NCBI RefSeq assembly: GCF_020177595.1
Contig: NZ_JAHTBL010000001.1
Span: 496,001 to 560,000 of the forward strand
Direction of reading: 5' to 3'
DNA: 64,000 bases
Origin: Cognatishimia sp. MH4019
GTDB lineage: Bacteria > Pseudomonadota > Alphaproteobacteria > Rhodobacterales > Rhodobacteraceae
Shown here: piece after piece, positions 34,505-42,042 of the stretch
How the letters are laid out: the number at the start of each line of letters is the position of its first letter
Position numbering within the stretch: the stretch's first letter is position 1
Made by a program: the position numbers and the translations under genes
Notes under the pieces: model-generated
The model's database searches: none
What the model saw: only the letters and a program-made list of their open reading frames with translations
Told to the model about the DNA's origin: nothing

Positions 34505-35218
34505 ATGGCTGAGCCGTTTCTGATCGGGAAAGGGATGACCGGGGGCTACGGCTCTGGCGCGGACATCCTGCATGACTGCACCTTGGCCGTGGACAAGGGC
34601 GAGATCGCGGTCATCGTGGGGCCGAACGGGGCTGGCAAGTCTACCGCCATGAAGGCGGTGTTTGGGATGCTCAACATCCACACCGGTGGCGTGTTTCTGG
34701 ATGGCGAGGATATTACCGCGCTGACCCCGCAGGCGCGTGTTGCCAAAGGCATGGCTTTCGTGCCGCAGACCAGCAACATCTTCACCTCCATGACGGTTGA
34801 AGAGAACCTTGAAATGGGCGCGTTCCTGCGCCGCGATGACATCGGCAAGACGATCGCACAGGTCTATGATCTGTTCCCGATCCTGGGCGATAAGCGCCGT
34901 CAGGCTGCGGGCGAATTGTCAGGTGGCCAACGCCAGCAGGTCGCCGTGGGCCGCGCTTTGATGACGCAACCGGATGTGCTGATGCTGGACGAGCCGACCG
35001 CAGGCGTCTCCCCCATTGTAATGGATGAGCTTTTCGACCGGATCATCGAAGTCGCTCGCACAGGCATCTCGATCCTGATGGTCGAGCAAAACGCACGGCA
35101 AGCGCTGGAGATTGCCGACAAAGGCTACGTGCTGGTTCAAGGCCGCAACGCCTTCACCGACACCGGCAAAGCGCTTCTGGCCGACCCAGACGTGCGCAAG
35201 AGTTTTCTGGGAGGGTGA
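34505..35218 (+). CDS. livF: Branched-chain amino-acid-type ABC ATPase LivF
   Basis: The 237-residue ATPase has Walker A GPNGAGKST, signature ELSGGQRQQVAVGRAL, Walker B MLDEPTAGVSP and switch MVEQNARQALEIAD, all LivF-like. It shares one base (TGATG) with the small secreted protein gene behind it. Confidence 0.92.
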   Translation: MAEPFLIGKGMTGGYGSGADILHDCTLAVDKGEIAVIVGPNGAGKSTAMKAVFGMLNIHTGGVFLDGEDITALTPQARVAKGMAFVPQTSNIFTSMTVEENLEMGAFLRRDDIGKTIAQVYDLFPILGDKRRQAAGELSGGQRQQVAVGRALMTQPDVLMLDEPTAGVSPIVMDELFDRIIEVARTGISILMVEQNARQALEIADKGYVLVQGRNAFTDTGKALLADPDVRKSFLGG

Positions 35219-35598
35219 TGATGCGACGGCTTTGCTCCCTGATCTTCTTGTGTTTGACACCTATCGCTGCACAGACCCAAACTATAGAATGCAACGTCGT
35301 CAAGTTTTGCCATTTGGATGATCCGTGCCAAACTCCCCCTGTTGAGACCTGGATTGACTTAGATATTGATGAGAATGCTCGATCCGCCGTTTATTCACCG
35401 CGCGGCGGGTCCAGTCTACAATTGAAACAGATAGATGGATCTTTGCCACAGACGCTTCACTATGCTGGGAAAGACGCAGGTGCGGGCGCCGTTTTCGTGA
35501 GCATGTTTCCGAGCAGGCACGCAATTTTCGTTCACCATAGTCTGATCGAAGACGTTCCTGGCTCAATCACCTTCCTGACCCGTTGTGAGGACTCGTAA
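35218..35598 (+). CDS. Small secreted protein with C-x5-C-x5-C pattern (paralogue 1)
   Basis: The 126-residue protein begins MMRRLCSLIFLCLTPIAAQ, a clear signal peptide. The mature part opens with three cysteines in a C-x5-C-x5-C arrangement (ECNVVKFCHLDDPC) and closes with a fourth cysteine three residues before the end (LTRCEDS). The next gene has the same plan, so they are paralogues. Probably periplasmic with two disulfides. It lies inside the liv operon between livF and livH, coupled to livF by TGATG. I do not recognise a named family; a role in transporter function is inferred only from position. Confidence 0.75.
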   Translation: MMRRLCSLIFLCLTPIAAQTQTIECNVVKFCHLDDPCQTPPVETWIDLDIDENARSAVYSPRGGSSLQLKQIDGSLPQTLHYAGKDAGAGAVFVSMFPSRHAIFVHHSLIEDVPGSITFLTRCEDS

Positions 35599-35599
35599 C

Positions 35600-35974
35600 A
35601 TGAGATTATCTCTTATTGCGCTCGGGTTGCTCGCCCCCCTGCCCGCCTTCGCCCTGACCTGCGAATATACAGTCGAGTGTTTCGAGGAAGAGGCCTGCCA
35701 GCCTACCGATTTCACCATCGACATCATCCCCGGTGATCTCGACACGCTCGAAGGCGTGACCTCCGGCCTGGCCGAGTTGCGGGATGTCGCGGGCACCCAA
35801 GGCGCGCATTATGTCTCGACCGATGATTTCACCGTGGTCGAGAACCGCGCGACAGGCGATGACACGCTTTTTCGCATCGTGATCGGCCCCGAAGGCGTCA
35901 GCCGGTATCAGGTGCTGATCCTTGAAGGCCCTCTTGCCGTCACCTATCACGGCCAATGCACGGAGACCGACTAG
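35600..35974 (+). CDS. Small secreted protein with C-x5-C-x5-C pattern (paralogue 2)
   Basis: The 124-residue protein starts MRLSLIALGLLAPLPAFA (signal peptide). The mature part has TCEYTVECFEEEAC, the same C-x5-C-x5-C pattern as the preceding gene, and a final cysteine in HGQCTETD. The mature chain is acidic. It begins two bases after the paralogue and its stop abuts livH, so it is surely co-transcribed. Function unknown. Confidence 0.78.
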   Translation: MRLSLIALGLLAPLPAFALTCEYTVECFEEEACQPTDFTIDIIPGDLDTLEGVTSGLAELRDVAGTQGAHYVSTDDFTVVENRATGDDTLFRIVIGPEGVSRYQVLILEGPLAVTYHGQCTETD

Positions 35975-36985
35975 ATGGATTTTCTGAACGCGATTGTTGC
36001 GCTGTCAAACTTCGTGCTGATTCCGGCGATTGCCTATGGCAGCCAGTTGGCGCTTGGCGCGCTTGGCGTCACGCTGATCTACGGCATCCTGCGGTTTTCC
36101 AACTTCGCCCATGGCGACACGATGGCTTTTGGTGCGATGGTCACGATCCTTGTGACATGGGCGATGCAGGCCGCTGGCATCTCTTTCGGGCCGCTGCCCA
36201 CCGCGCTTTTGGCGCTGCCGTTTGGCATTATCGGGGCGGCTGCGCTGCTACTGTTGACCGACAAGTTTGTTTACCAGTTTTACCGCCGTCAAAAGGCTGC
36301 CCCGGTGATCCTTGTGATCGTCTCCATGGGGGTGATGTTCATCATGAATGGCCTTGTGCGCTTTATCATTGGACCCGATGATCAGCGGTTTGGCGATGGC
36401 GCGCGCTTCATCATTTCTGCGCGCGATTTCCGCGAGATGACGGGCCTGCGCGAAGGACTGGCGATCAAGACCTCCCAAGGGATCACCGTGATCACGGCCG
36501 TCATCGTGGTCGCAATCCTCTTCTGGTTCCTCAACCGCACGCGCACTGGCAAATCCATGCGCGCATTTTCCGATAACGAGGATCTGGCGCTTCTGTCTGG
36601 TATCAACCCGGACCGCGTCGTGATGTATACGTGGCTGATTGTGGCGGCACTGGCGACGGTCGCTGGTACGCTCTACGGCCTCGATAAGTCGTTTAAACCG
36701 TTCACCTATTTCCAACTGCTTCTGCCAATCTTCGCTTCCGCCATCGTGGGTGGCCTCGGCAGCCCCTTAGGCGCCATTGTCGGGGGCTTCGTGATCGCCT
36801 TTTCCGAGGTGACGATCACCTATGCGTGGAAAAAAGTTCTGGGCTACATGATGCCCGAAAGCCTCGAGCCGGACGGCCTCGTCCAGCTTCTCTCCACCGA
36901 TTATAAATTTGCGGTCAGCTTTGTGATCCTGATCATCGTGCTGCTGTTCCGACCCACAGGATTGTTCAAAGGAAAAGCGGTATGA
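35975..36985 (+). CDS. livH: Branched-chain amino-acid-type ABC permease LivH
   Basis: The 336-residue membrane protein has the LivH blocks LGALGVTLIYGILRFSNFAHGD near the N-terminus and PIFASAIVGGLGSPLGAIVGGFVIA near residue 260. An insert around 130-165 (DDQRFGDGARFIISARDFREM) lies in a loop. It starts directly after the small-protein stop and overlaps livM by 4 bp. Confidence 0.92.
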   Translation: MDFLNAIVALSNFVLIPAIAYGSQLALGALGVTLIYGILRFSNFAHGDTMAFGAMVTILVTWAMQAAGISFGPLPTALLALPFGIIGAAALLLLTDKFVYQFYRRQKAAPVILVIVSMGVMFIMNGLVRFIIGPDDQRFGDGARFIISARDFREMTGLREGLAIKTSQGITVITAVIVVAILFWFLNRTRTGKSMRAFSDNEDLALLSGINPDRVVMYTWLIVAALATVAGTLYGLDKSFKPFTYFQLLLPIFASAIVGGLGSPLGAIVGGFVIAFSEVTITYAWKKVLGYMMPESLEPDGLVQLLSTDYKFAVSFVILIIVLLFRPTGLFKGKAV

Positions 36986-38283
36986 GCGAGACGATGCGCA
37001 ACGTAGCCCTTTTCGCGCTTGTCGGCGGGCTGATCGTTTTGACCGGCGTGATGCAAAGCTGGAACTCGGCCTTAACCATTCTGAATATGGGGCTGATCTC
37101 GGCCATCATGGCGCTTGGCGTTAACCTTCAATGGGGCTTTGCGGGGCTCTTTAATGTCGGCGTCATGGGCTTTGTCGCCTTGGGCGGGCTTGCCACCGTC
37201 CTGATCTCAATGCCCCCGGTGGAGGGCGCTTTCGCAGCGGGCGGCGTGCGCATCCTGACGGCGCTTGTGCTGGGGGCGGCGACCATCGTCGCCGCTGTCC
37301 TTGTGCAATCGCGCCTGCATGGAAAGGCCAAGGCGTTGGCCACTGTAGTCATCCTTATTGCGGGCTTTTTCATCTTCCGTGCCGTGCTCGACCCGGGCGT
37401 CGCTGCGGTCGAGGCGATCAACCCCGCGCTTCAGGGCAATCTGGGCGGGCTTGGCCTGCCGGTTATCATCGCATGGCCCGTGGGCGGGCTGCTGGCCGCA
37501 GGCGTCGCTTGGGTGATTGGCAAAACCGCCCTCGGCCTGCGTTCTGACTATCTGGCGATTGCAACGCTTGGCATTGCCGAGATTATCATCGCTGTTATGA
37601 AAAACGAAGACTGGCTCGCGCGCGGCGTCAAAAACGTGGTCGGCCTGCCGCGCCCCGTCCCGCGCGAGATTGATCTGCAAAACGATCCGGGCTTTGTAGA
37701 GCAGGCCGCAGGCTTTGGCGTTGATCCGGTCACCGCCTCCACGCTCTTTGTGAAAACCCAATACGGCCTGCTATTCGCGCTGGTTCTCGTGATCCTGCTG
37801 CTGGGCGCACAGCTTGCGCTGAAATCGCCATGGGGCCGCATGATGCGCGCCATTCGCGACAACGAGGTCGCAGCCGAGGCGATGGGCAAGGACGTCAAAG
37901 CGCGCCATCTGCAAATCTTCATCCTCGGCTCGGCCATTTGCGGCATTGCAGGCGCGATGATGACCACGCTCGACGGGCAACTGACACCGGGCAGCTACCA
38001 GCCGCTGCGCTTCACTTTCCTGATCTGGGTGATGGTGATCGTTGGCGGCTCAGGCAACAATTTTGGCGCCGTTCTGGGCGGTTTCCTGATCTGGTTCCTC
38101 TGGGTGCAGGTCGAACCGGTCGGGTTGTTCCTGATCGAGACGCTGACAGCGGGCCTGTCCGAAGACAGCGCCCTGCGTCTGCATCTTCTCGACAGCGCCG
38201 CCCATATGCGGCTTCTGACGATGGGTCTGATCCTGCTGCTTGTTTTGCGTTTCAGTCCGCGCGGTCTGATTCCCGAACGCTGA
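36982..38283 (+). CDS. livM: Branched-chain amino-acid-type ABC permease LivM
   Basis: The 433-residue membrane protein has the LivM signature GLFNVGVMGFVALGGL near residue 57 and WGRMMRAIRDNEVAAEAMGKDV near residue 285, where the ATPase docks. It ends the liv operon. A double palindromic repeat starts 15 bp behind its stop. Confidence 0.92.
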   Translation: MSETMRNVALFALVGGLIVLTGVMQSWNSALTILNMGLISAIMALGVNLQWGFAGLFNVGVMGFVALGGLATVLISMPPVEGAFAAGGVRILTALVLGAATIVAAVLVQSRLHGKAKALATVVILIAGFFIFRAVLDPGVAAVEAINPALQGNLGGLGLPVIIAWPVGGLLAAGVAWVIGKTALGLRSDYLAIATLGIAEIIIAVMKNEDWLARGVKNVVGLPRPVPREIDLQNDPGFVEQAAGFGVDPVTASTLFVKTQYGLLFALVLVILLLGAQLALKSPWGRMMRAIRDNEVAAEAMGKDVKARHLQIFILGSAICGIAGAMMTTLDGQLTPGSYQPLRFTFLIWVMVIVGGSGNNFGAVLGGFLIWFLWVQVEPVGLFLIETLTAGLSEDSALRLHLLDSAAHMRLLTMGLILLLVLRFSPRGLIPER

Positions 38284-38297
38284 ACCATCGCGCGTAC

Positions 38298-38354
38298 GCC
38301 CCGGACATGATCCGGGGCCTCTCACCGCTCAAGGTCCCGGATCATGTCCGGGAC
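38298..38354. repeat. Double palindromic repeat, copy B
   Basis: Two hairpins: GCCCCGGA/TCCGGGGC (38298-38318) and GTCCCGGA/TCCGGGAC (38334-38354), each with a 5-base loop. It is the same composite unit as 30383-30437 with the GTCCC and GCCCC versions in the opposite order. It follows livM and could protect or end the liv transcript. Confidence 0.78.
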
Positions 38355-38390
38355 GCATGCTATATTGTGTTTTCCGCGTGAGATATGCCC

Positions 38391-38419
38391 AAAAAAAACG
38401 CCCGCACGAAGCGGGCGTT
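38391..38419 (-). terminator. Intrinsic terminator, minus strand
   Basis: AACGCCCGC and GCGGGCGTT are perfect 9-bp arms with a TTCGT loop, continuing into a run of T on the minus strand. On the plus strand the hairpin is followed by AAGTTATTG, so it works best for minus-strand transcription, though it may also stop the liv transcript. Confidence 0.75.
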
Positions 38420-38466
38420 AAGTTATTGAGGCAGGTTTCATACAGGCAAGAAACCTATCGAGCAGT
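38391..38466 (-). ncRNA. Candidate small RNA of about 76 nt
   Basis: On the minus strand a sigma70-like promoter (TTGGAA, 17 bp, TATAAC) is followed by a sequence that folds into a hairpin AGGTTTC/GAAACCT (38433-38456), a single-stranded linker, and a strong intrinsic terminator with eight T residues. No protein-coding gene on this strand lies within 2.7 kb to the right, so the promoter and terminator have no other evident purpose. The only ORF inside is seven codons without a ribosome binding site. The U-rich tail would suit Hfq, which is encoded in this window. I do not recognise a named sRNA family. Confidence 0.5.
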
Positions 38467-38472
38467 GCCTTA

Positions 38473-38501
38473 GTTATAAGCAATCTGCCGCCCCGTTCCA
38501 A
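38473..38501 (-). promoter_or_regulatory. Predicted promoter of the candidate small RNA
   Basis: The -35 box TTGGAA (38496-38501) and -10 box TATAAC (38473-38478) are separated by exactly 17 bp. Transcription is expected to start near 38466, giving an RNA that ends at the terminator at 38391. Confidence 0.5.
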
Positions 38502-38580
38502 GCTAAAAGTTTGAAAAGGCTGGAACACCCGAATAGGCTCTGGCTCAAAGAAACAATGGGGCACGAGGATTGTTGCGCAA

Positions 38581-40395
38581 ATGAGATCGGTTTTTTTCCA
38601 ACATATCAGAACTCTTGCCGCCGTGGTCGGGCTTTCGGCGGTCGCGGGATTCGCAAGCGCCGAGCCGCAGCACGGCATAGCTATGTATGGCGACCCGGTG
38701 CTTCCACCTGATTTTGTGTCTCTGCCTTATGCCACCCCCGACGCGCCGAAGGGTGGCAGCATCCGCTTTGGAGAGCCTGGGGGCTTTGACAGCCTCAACC
38801 CGCATATCCGAAAAGGCCGCGCGCCCTGGGGTGTGCGCACCCATGTTTTTGAAAGCCTGATGGGCCGATCTTACGACGAGCCGTTCTCGCTTTACGGTCT
38901 TTTGGCCGAATCGATTGAGGTCGGCGAGAACCGTGAATGGGTTCAGTTCACCCTCCGCCCCGAGGCCCGATTCTCTGATGATAGCCCGGTGACGGTTGAA
39001 GACGTGCTTTGGTCTTACGAAACCCTCGGGACCGTCGGCCATCCGCGCTATCACACCGCTTGGAACAAGGTCGCCACATCCGAGGCCGTCGATGACCGCA
39101 CCGTGCGCTTCACCTTCAACACGGTGGATGCAGAGTTGCCGCTGCTTATGGGGATGCGTCCGATCCTGCAGAAGGCACAATATGAAGGCGTGGATTTTGC
39201 AGAAAGCACGCTGGAAATAGTGCCCATCGGCTCTGCCCCTTACGTGATCGCCGACTTCGAGCCGAACCGCTACGTCATCCTCAAACGCAATCCGGATTAC
39301 TGGGGCAAGGACCTGCCCTTCATGAGCGGCCAAGCCAACCTTGATGAGATCCGCTACGACTTTTTTGGCGATGGCGATGTGGTTTTCGAGGCTTTCAAAG
39401 CCGGAGAGATCACCAGTTACCGCGAAACGAACGCCGCCAAGTGGGAGGCACAATACGACTTTCCCGCCGTGCGGTCGGGTGACATCGTCCAGTCATTGAT
39501 CCCGCATCAGCGCCCGTCGGGTATCGAGGGCTTCGTGATGAACACCCGCCGCGACGTTTTTGCCGACTGGCGCGTGCGCGACGCGATGCTGCATGCGTTC
39601 AATTTCGAATTCATCAACCAGACGCTCAATGGCGGCGTGCAGCCGCGCATAACCTCTTACTTCTCGAATTCTGTTCTGGGCATGCAAGAAGGTCCCGCGG
39701 AAGGCCGCGTGGCCGAGCTGCTGGAGCCTTTCGCGGAAAGCCTCCTGCCCGGCGCGCTTGAAGGCTACACCCTGCCTGTCTCAGACGGGTCCGCCCGCAA
39801 TCGGGGCAACATGCGCCGTGCGCTGGGGCTGTTGGAAGAGGCCGGATATACCGTCGAAAACGGCGTGATGATCGGCCCTGATGGCCAGCCCATGCGGTTC
39901 GAGATTTTGCTGCAACAAGGCGCCACGGCAACCGGGCAGATCATGGACCTCTTTGCCGATGCGCTCAAACAGATGGGGATCACACCGCAGATCACCACCG
40001 TCGATAGCGCCCAATTTCAGGAGCGCACCACGAATTACGATTTCGATATGGCCTATTATCGCCGCGGACTGTCGCTCAGCCCCGGTAACGAGCAATTGCT
40101 CTATTGGGGCAGCGACGGGGTTGATCAGCCCGGCACCCGCAACTGGATGGGTGTCAGCAACCCCGCGATCGAGGCGATGATCAACGAGATGCTCAACGCC
40201 TCCGATCAGGATGATTTCCGCGCCGCCGTGCGCGCATTGGACCGGGTGCTGACCTCGGGGCGCTATGTGATCCCGATCTGGCACAATCCGGTCTCGCGAC
40301 TGGCCCATGTTAAAGAGTTGAAATTCCCCGAGCGTTTGCCGATGTATGGTGACTGGCCCGGCTTTCAGCCCGACGTCTGGTGGTATGAGGAGTGA
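38581..40395 (+). CDS. Extracellular solute-binding protein family 5, YejA-like
   Basis: The 604-residue precursor has a signal peptide ending GFASA. The mature N-terminus HGIAMYGDPVLPPDF and YATPDAPKGGSIRFGE, and the later GFVMNTRR and FDMAYYRR blocks, are those of YejA-type peptide or microcin-C binding proteins rather than DppA. The matching yejBEF permease and ATPase genes are not in this window, so it is an orphan here. It is followed five bases later by the entericidin-like lipoprotein gene, whose ribosome binding site overlaps its end. Confidence 0.87.
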   Translation: MRSVFFQHIRTLAAVVGLSAVAGFASAEPQHGIAMYGDPVLPPDFVSLPYATPDAPKGGSIRFGEPGGFDSLNPHIRKGRAPWGVRTHVFESLMGRSYDEPFSLYGLLAESIEVGENREWVQFTLRPEARFSDDSPVTVEDVLWSYETLGTVGHPRYHTAWNKVATSEAVDDRTVRFTFNTVDAELPLLMGMRPILQKAQYEGVDFAESTLEIVPIGSAPYVIADFEPNRYVILKRNPDYWGKDLPFMSGQANLDEIRYDFFGDGDVVFEAFKAGEITSYRETNAAKWEAQYDFPAVRSGDIVQSLIPHQRPSGIEGFVMNTRRDVFADWRVRDAMLHAFNFEFINQTLNGGVQPRITSYFSNSVLGMQEGPAEGRVAELLEPFAESLLPGALEGYTLPVSDGSARNRGNMRRALGLLEEAGYTVENGVMIGPDGQPMRFEILLQQGATATGQIMDLFADALKQMGITPQITTVDSAQFQERTTNYDFDMAYYRRGLSLSPGNEQLLYWGSDGVDQPGTRNWMGVSNPAIEAMINEMLNASDQDDFRAAVRALDRVLTSGRYVIPIWHNPVSRLAHVKELKFPERLPMYGDWPGFQPDVWWYEE

Positions 40396-40400
40396 CACCG

Positions 40401-40514
40401 ATGATACGTGTTCTTGCAATTGCGATGTGTTTGATGGCCGCTGGATGCGGCACGGTTGAAGGTGTCGGGCGGGATATCTCGGATGGCTCACGTACGGTGC
40501 GTGGCTGGTTCTGA
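40401..40514 (+). CDS. Entericidin-like small lipoprotein
   Basis: ATG ATA CGT at 40401 opens a 37-codon gene: a short hydrophobic signal (MIRVLAIAMCLMAAG) with lipobox LMAAGC, then CGTVEGVGRDISDGSR and an end in GWF. The pattern CGT-x-x-GxGxD is that of entericidin A/B (EcnA/EcnB) lipoproteins. A ribosome binding site (GAGGAG) overlaps the stop of the upstream gene. Role: small outer-membrane lipoprotein; in enterics the pair acts as a toxin-antidote-like module, but only one copy is seen here. Confidence 0.8.
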   Translation: MIRVLAIAMCLMAAGCGTVEGVGRDISDGSRTVRGWF

Positions 40515-40555
40515 TCTGTCACAAGGCTGTTACACTGGCGACCTAGGGCAAGGGC

Positions 40556-41032
40556 ATGAATATCCTCGTCCTGTGCACCGGCAACTCGGCCCGCTCGATC
40601 ATCCTTGAAAAGCTGTTGGATCGCCTTGGCGGCGATGGTGTGACCACCTATTCGGCGGGCTCCACGCCGGCCGGCAAGGTGCATCCGCAAACGCTGATAA
40701 TGCTGGGCGACAAGGGCTATGACCTCTCCGATGCCCGCTCCAAAAGCTGGGACGAATTTGCCGAACCCGGCGCGCCGGGGATGGATGTGGTCATCACCGT
40801 CTGCGGCTCTGCGGCATCAGAGACCTGCCCGATCTGGCCCGGTGCGCCTGTGCGTGGCCATTGGGGCGTCGAAGACCCCGCCGCCGCTGCAGAACCCGAT
40901 TGGGACGCCGCCTTTGCGACCGCCTATGACGAGTTGGAAAAGCGCGCAGAGGCCTTTGTCGCTGCCGATATCCACACCATGAGCCGTGCCGATCTGCAAG
41001 CCCATGTCAGCAGCATCGAGGCGACCGCCTGA
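40556..41032 (+). CDS. arsC: Arsenate reductase, low-molecular-weight phosphatase fold
   Basis: The 158-residue protein has the P-loop VLCTGNSARS with C7. Two further cysteines, C83 and C91 (TVCGSAASETCPIWPG), match the C10/C82/C89 relay of thioredoxin-coupled ArsC from Staphylococcus, and HWGVEDPA follows as in that family. It would reduce arsenate to arsenite. No ars regulator or efflux gene is adjacent, so the role in resistance is inferred from family only. Confidence 0.85.
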   Translation: MNILVLCTGNSARSIILEKLLDRLGGDGVTTYSAGSTPAGKVHPQTLIMLGDKGYDLSDARSKSWDEFAEPGAPGMDVVITVCGSAASETCPIWPGAPVRGHWGVEDPAAAAEPDWDAAFATAYDELEKRAEAFVAADIHTMSRADLQAHVSSIEATA

Positions 41033-41060
41033 GACAGGCTGACCCATGTGACAGCCTGTC
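41033..41060 (+). terminator. Stem-loop after arsC
   Basis: GACAGGCTG and CAGCCTGTC form 9-bp arms around ACCCATGTGA, beginning right at the arsC stop. There is only a short T content after it (TGTTCC), so it is a weak intrinsic terminator or a 3' stabiliser. Confidence 0.45.
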
Positions 41061-41124
41061 TGTTCCACTCGCACCCTGACTGCGCATAATCTGATCCATG
41101 CGAGGGCGACCGAGGAGGCGTCCG

Positions 41125-41355
41125 ATGTTTTGGGACCACTTAATCAAATCATGGCAGATCAGTCTGCCCATGATCCGTTCACGATTTCCCCATGCTGATG
41201 AGCGCGCTCTGGACGCCCTCCACAAAGGGCATCACTGCTTTGCGGAACTCATGGCCCGCACCCACGATCTGACAGTGTTTGAGGCCCGCGAAGAGGTGGA
41301 GGATTGGCTCCACATTCTGCATATCTCGGAATTTGAGAGGTCAGACGTGGCCTAG
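41125..41355 (+). CDS. Small hypothetical protein
   Basis: The 76-residue protein starts at the ATG at 41125, six bases after a perfect AGGAGG site. It has no signal peptide and no membrane segment; it is rich in His, Trp and charged residues (HKGHHCFAELM, EAREEVEDWLHILH) and looks helical. It ends with a 4-bp convergent overlap with the XRE-cupin regulator. I do not recognise the family. Confidence 0.65.
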   Translation: MFWDHLIKSWQISLPMIRSRFPHADERALDALHKGHHCFAELMARTHDLTVFEAREEVEDWLHILHISEFERSDVA

Positions 41356-41978
41356 CTGGCAAGCGACGTGACCCACAGGATCGTGGCATCCTCGGCACTG
41401 GTCGAGACCACGTTATGACCCATGCTGGCGTCGTAATACGCACTGTCGCCGCGGGCCAGATCGACGGGTTCGTAGAACTCGGTGTAAAGCCGCAAGGTGC
41501 CGGTCAGCACATATAAAAACTCTTCGCCGTCATGGCGCACCCAGCCTTCGAATTCCTCAAAACTGCGCGCCCGGATCGTGGCACGGTAGGGCAGCATCTG
41601 CTTTTTGCTCAGCGACGCGGCCAGCAACTCATGCTCATAGGTCGTTGTGGCATGGCCTGACCCCTGCCCCGAAATCGTGACCGCCATCCGCCCATTGGCC
41701 TGCGTCTTGGCAGGCGGCGTAAAAAGCTGCGGGACCGAGATTTTTAGCCCTTCCGCCAGCTTTTTCAGCGCCTCATAGGTGGGCGACATCTGACCGTTCT
41801 CGATCTTTGACATGGTCGACCGGGCCAAACCCGCCTGGCTGGCCGCCTGCTCCAGCGTCCAACCGCGCGACTTGCGCAGATCACGGACACGCTGGCCCAG
41901 ATCAACGGGTTCAGCCGGGGTCGCATCGCCGCTTTCGCGCGCGATCTGGATCAGTCTCTTGGGGTCACTATCGGGCAT
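41352..41978 (-). CDS. XRE-family regulator with cupin sensor domain
   Basis: The 208-residue protein has a helix-turn-helix domain (LEQAASQAGLARSTMSKIENG, about 38-60) and a C-terminal cupin (about 130-205, WVRHDGEEFLYVLTGTL, RGDSAYYDASMGHNV). Such regulators (PuuR/SutR type) bind small metabolites. It is divergent from an acyl-CoA synthetase gene with only 64 bp between the starts, so it most likely controls that gene and itself. Confidence 0.87.
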   Translation of the reverse strand: MPDSDPKRLIQIARESGDATPAEPVDLGQRVRDLRKSRGWTLEQAASQAGLARSTMSKIENGQMSPTYEALKKLAEGLKISVPQLFTPPAKTQANGRMAVTISGQGSGHATTTYEHELLAASLSKKQMLPYRATIRARSFEEFEGWVRHDGEEFLYVLTGTLRLYTEFYEPVDLARGDSAYYDASMGHNVVSTSAEDATILWVTSLAS

Positions 41979-42042
41979 GCCGTCATATAGGAGGGTTTTG
42001 CCATGCCTTGCAATGCCAGCAGCGCGGGGCTAGCGGTGGGGC

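Noticed and set aside
38418-38678. 86-codon minus-strand ORF across the start of the YejA-like gene
   Set aside because: It lacks a ribosome binding site, overlaps the signal peptide region of a certain gene, and the only conserved features here are promoter and terminator; a small RNA is the better reading.
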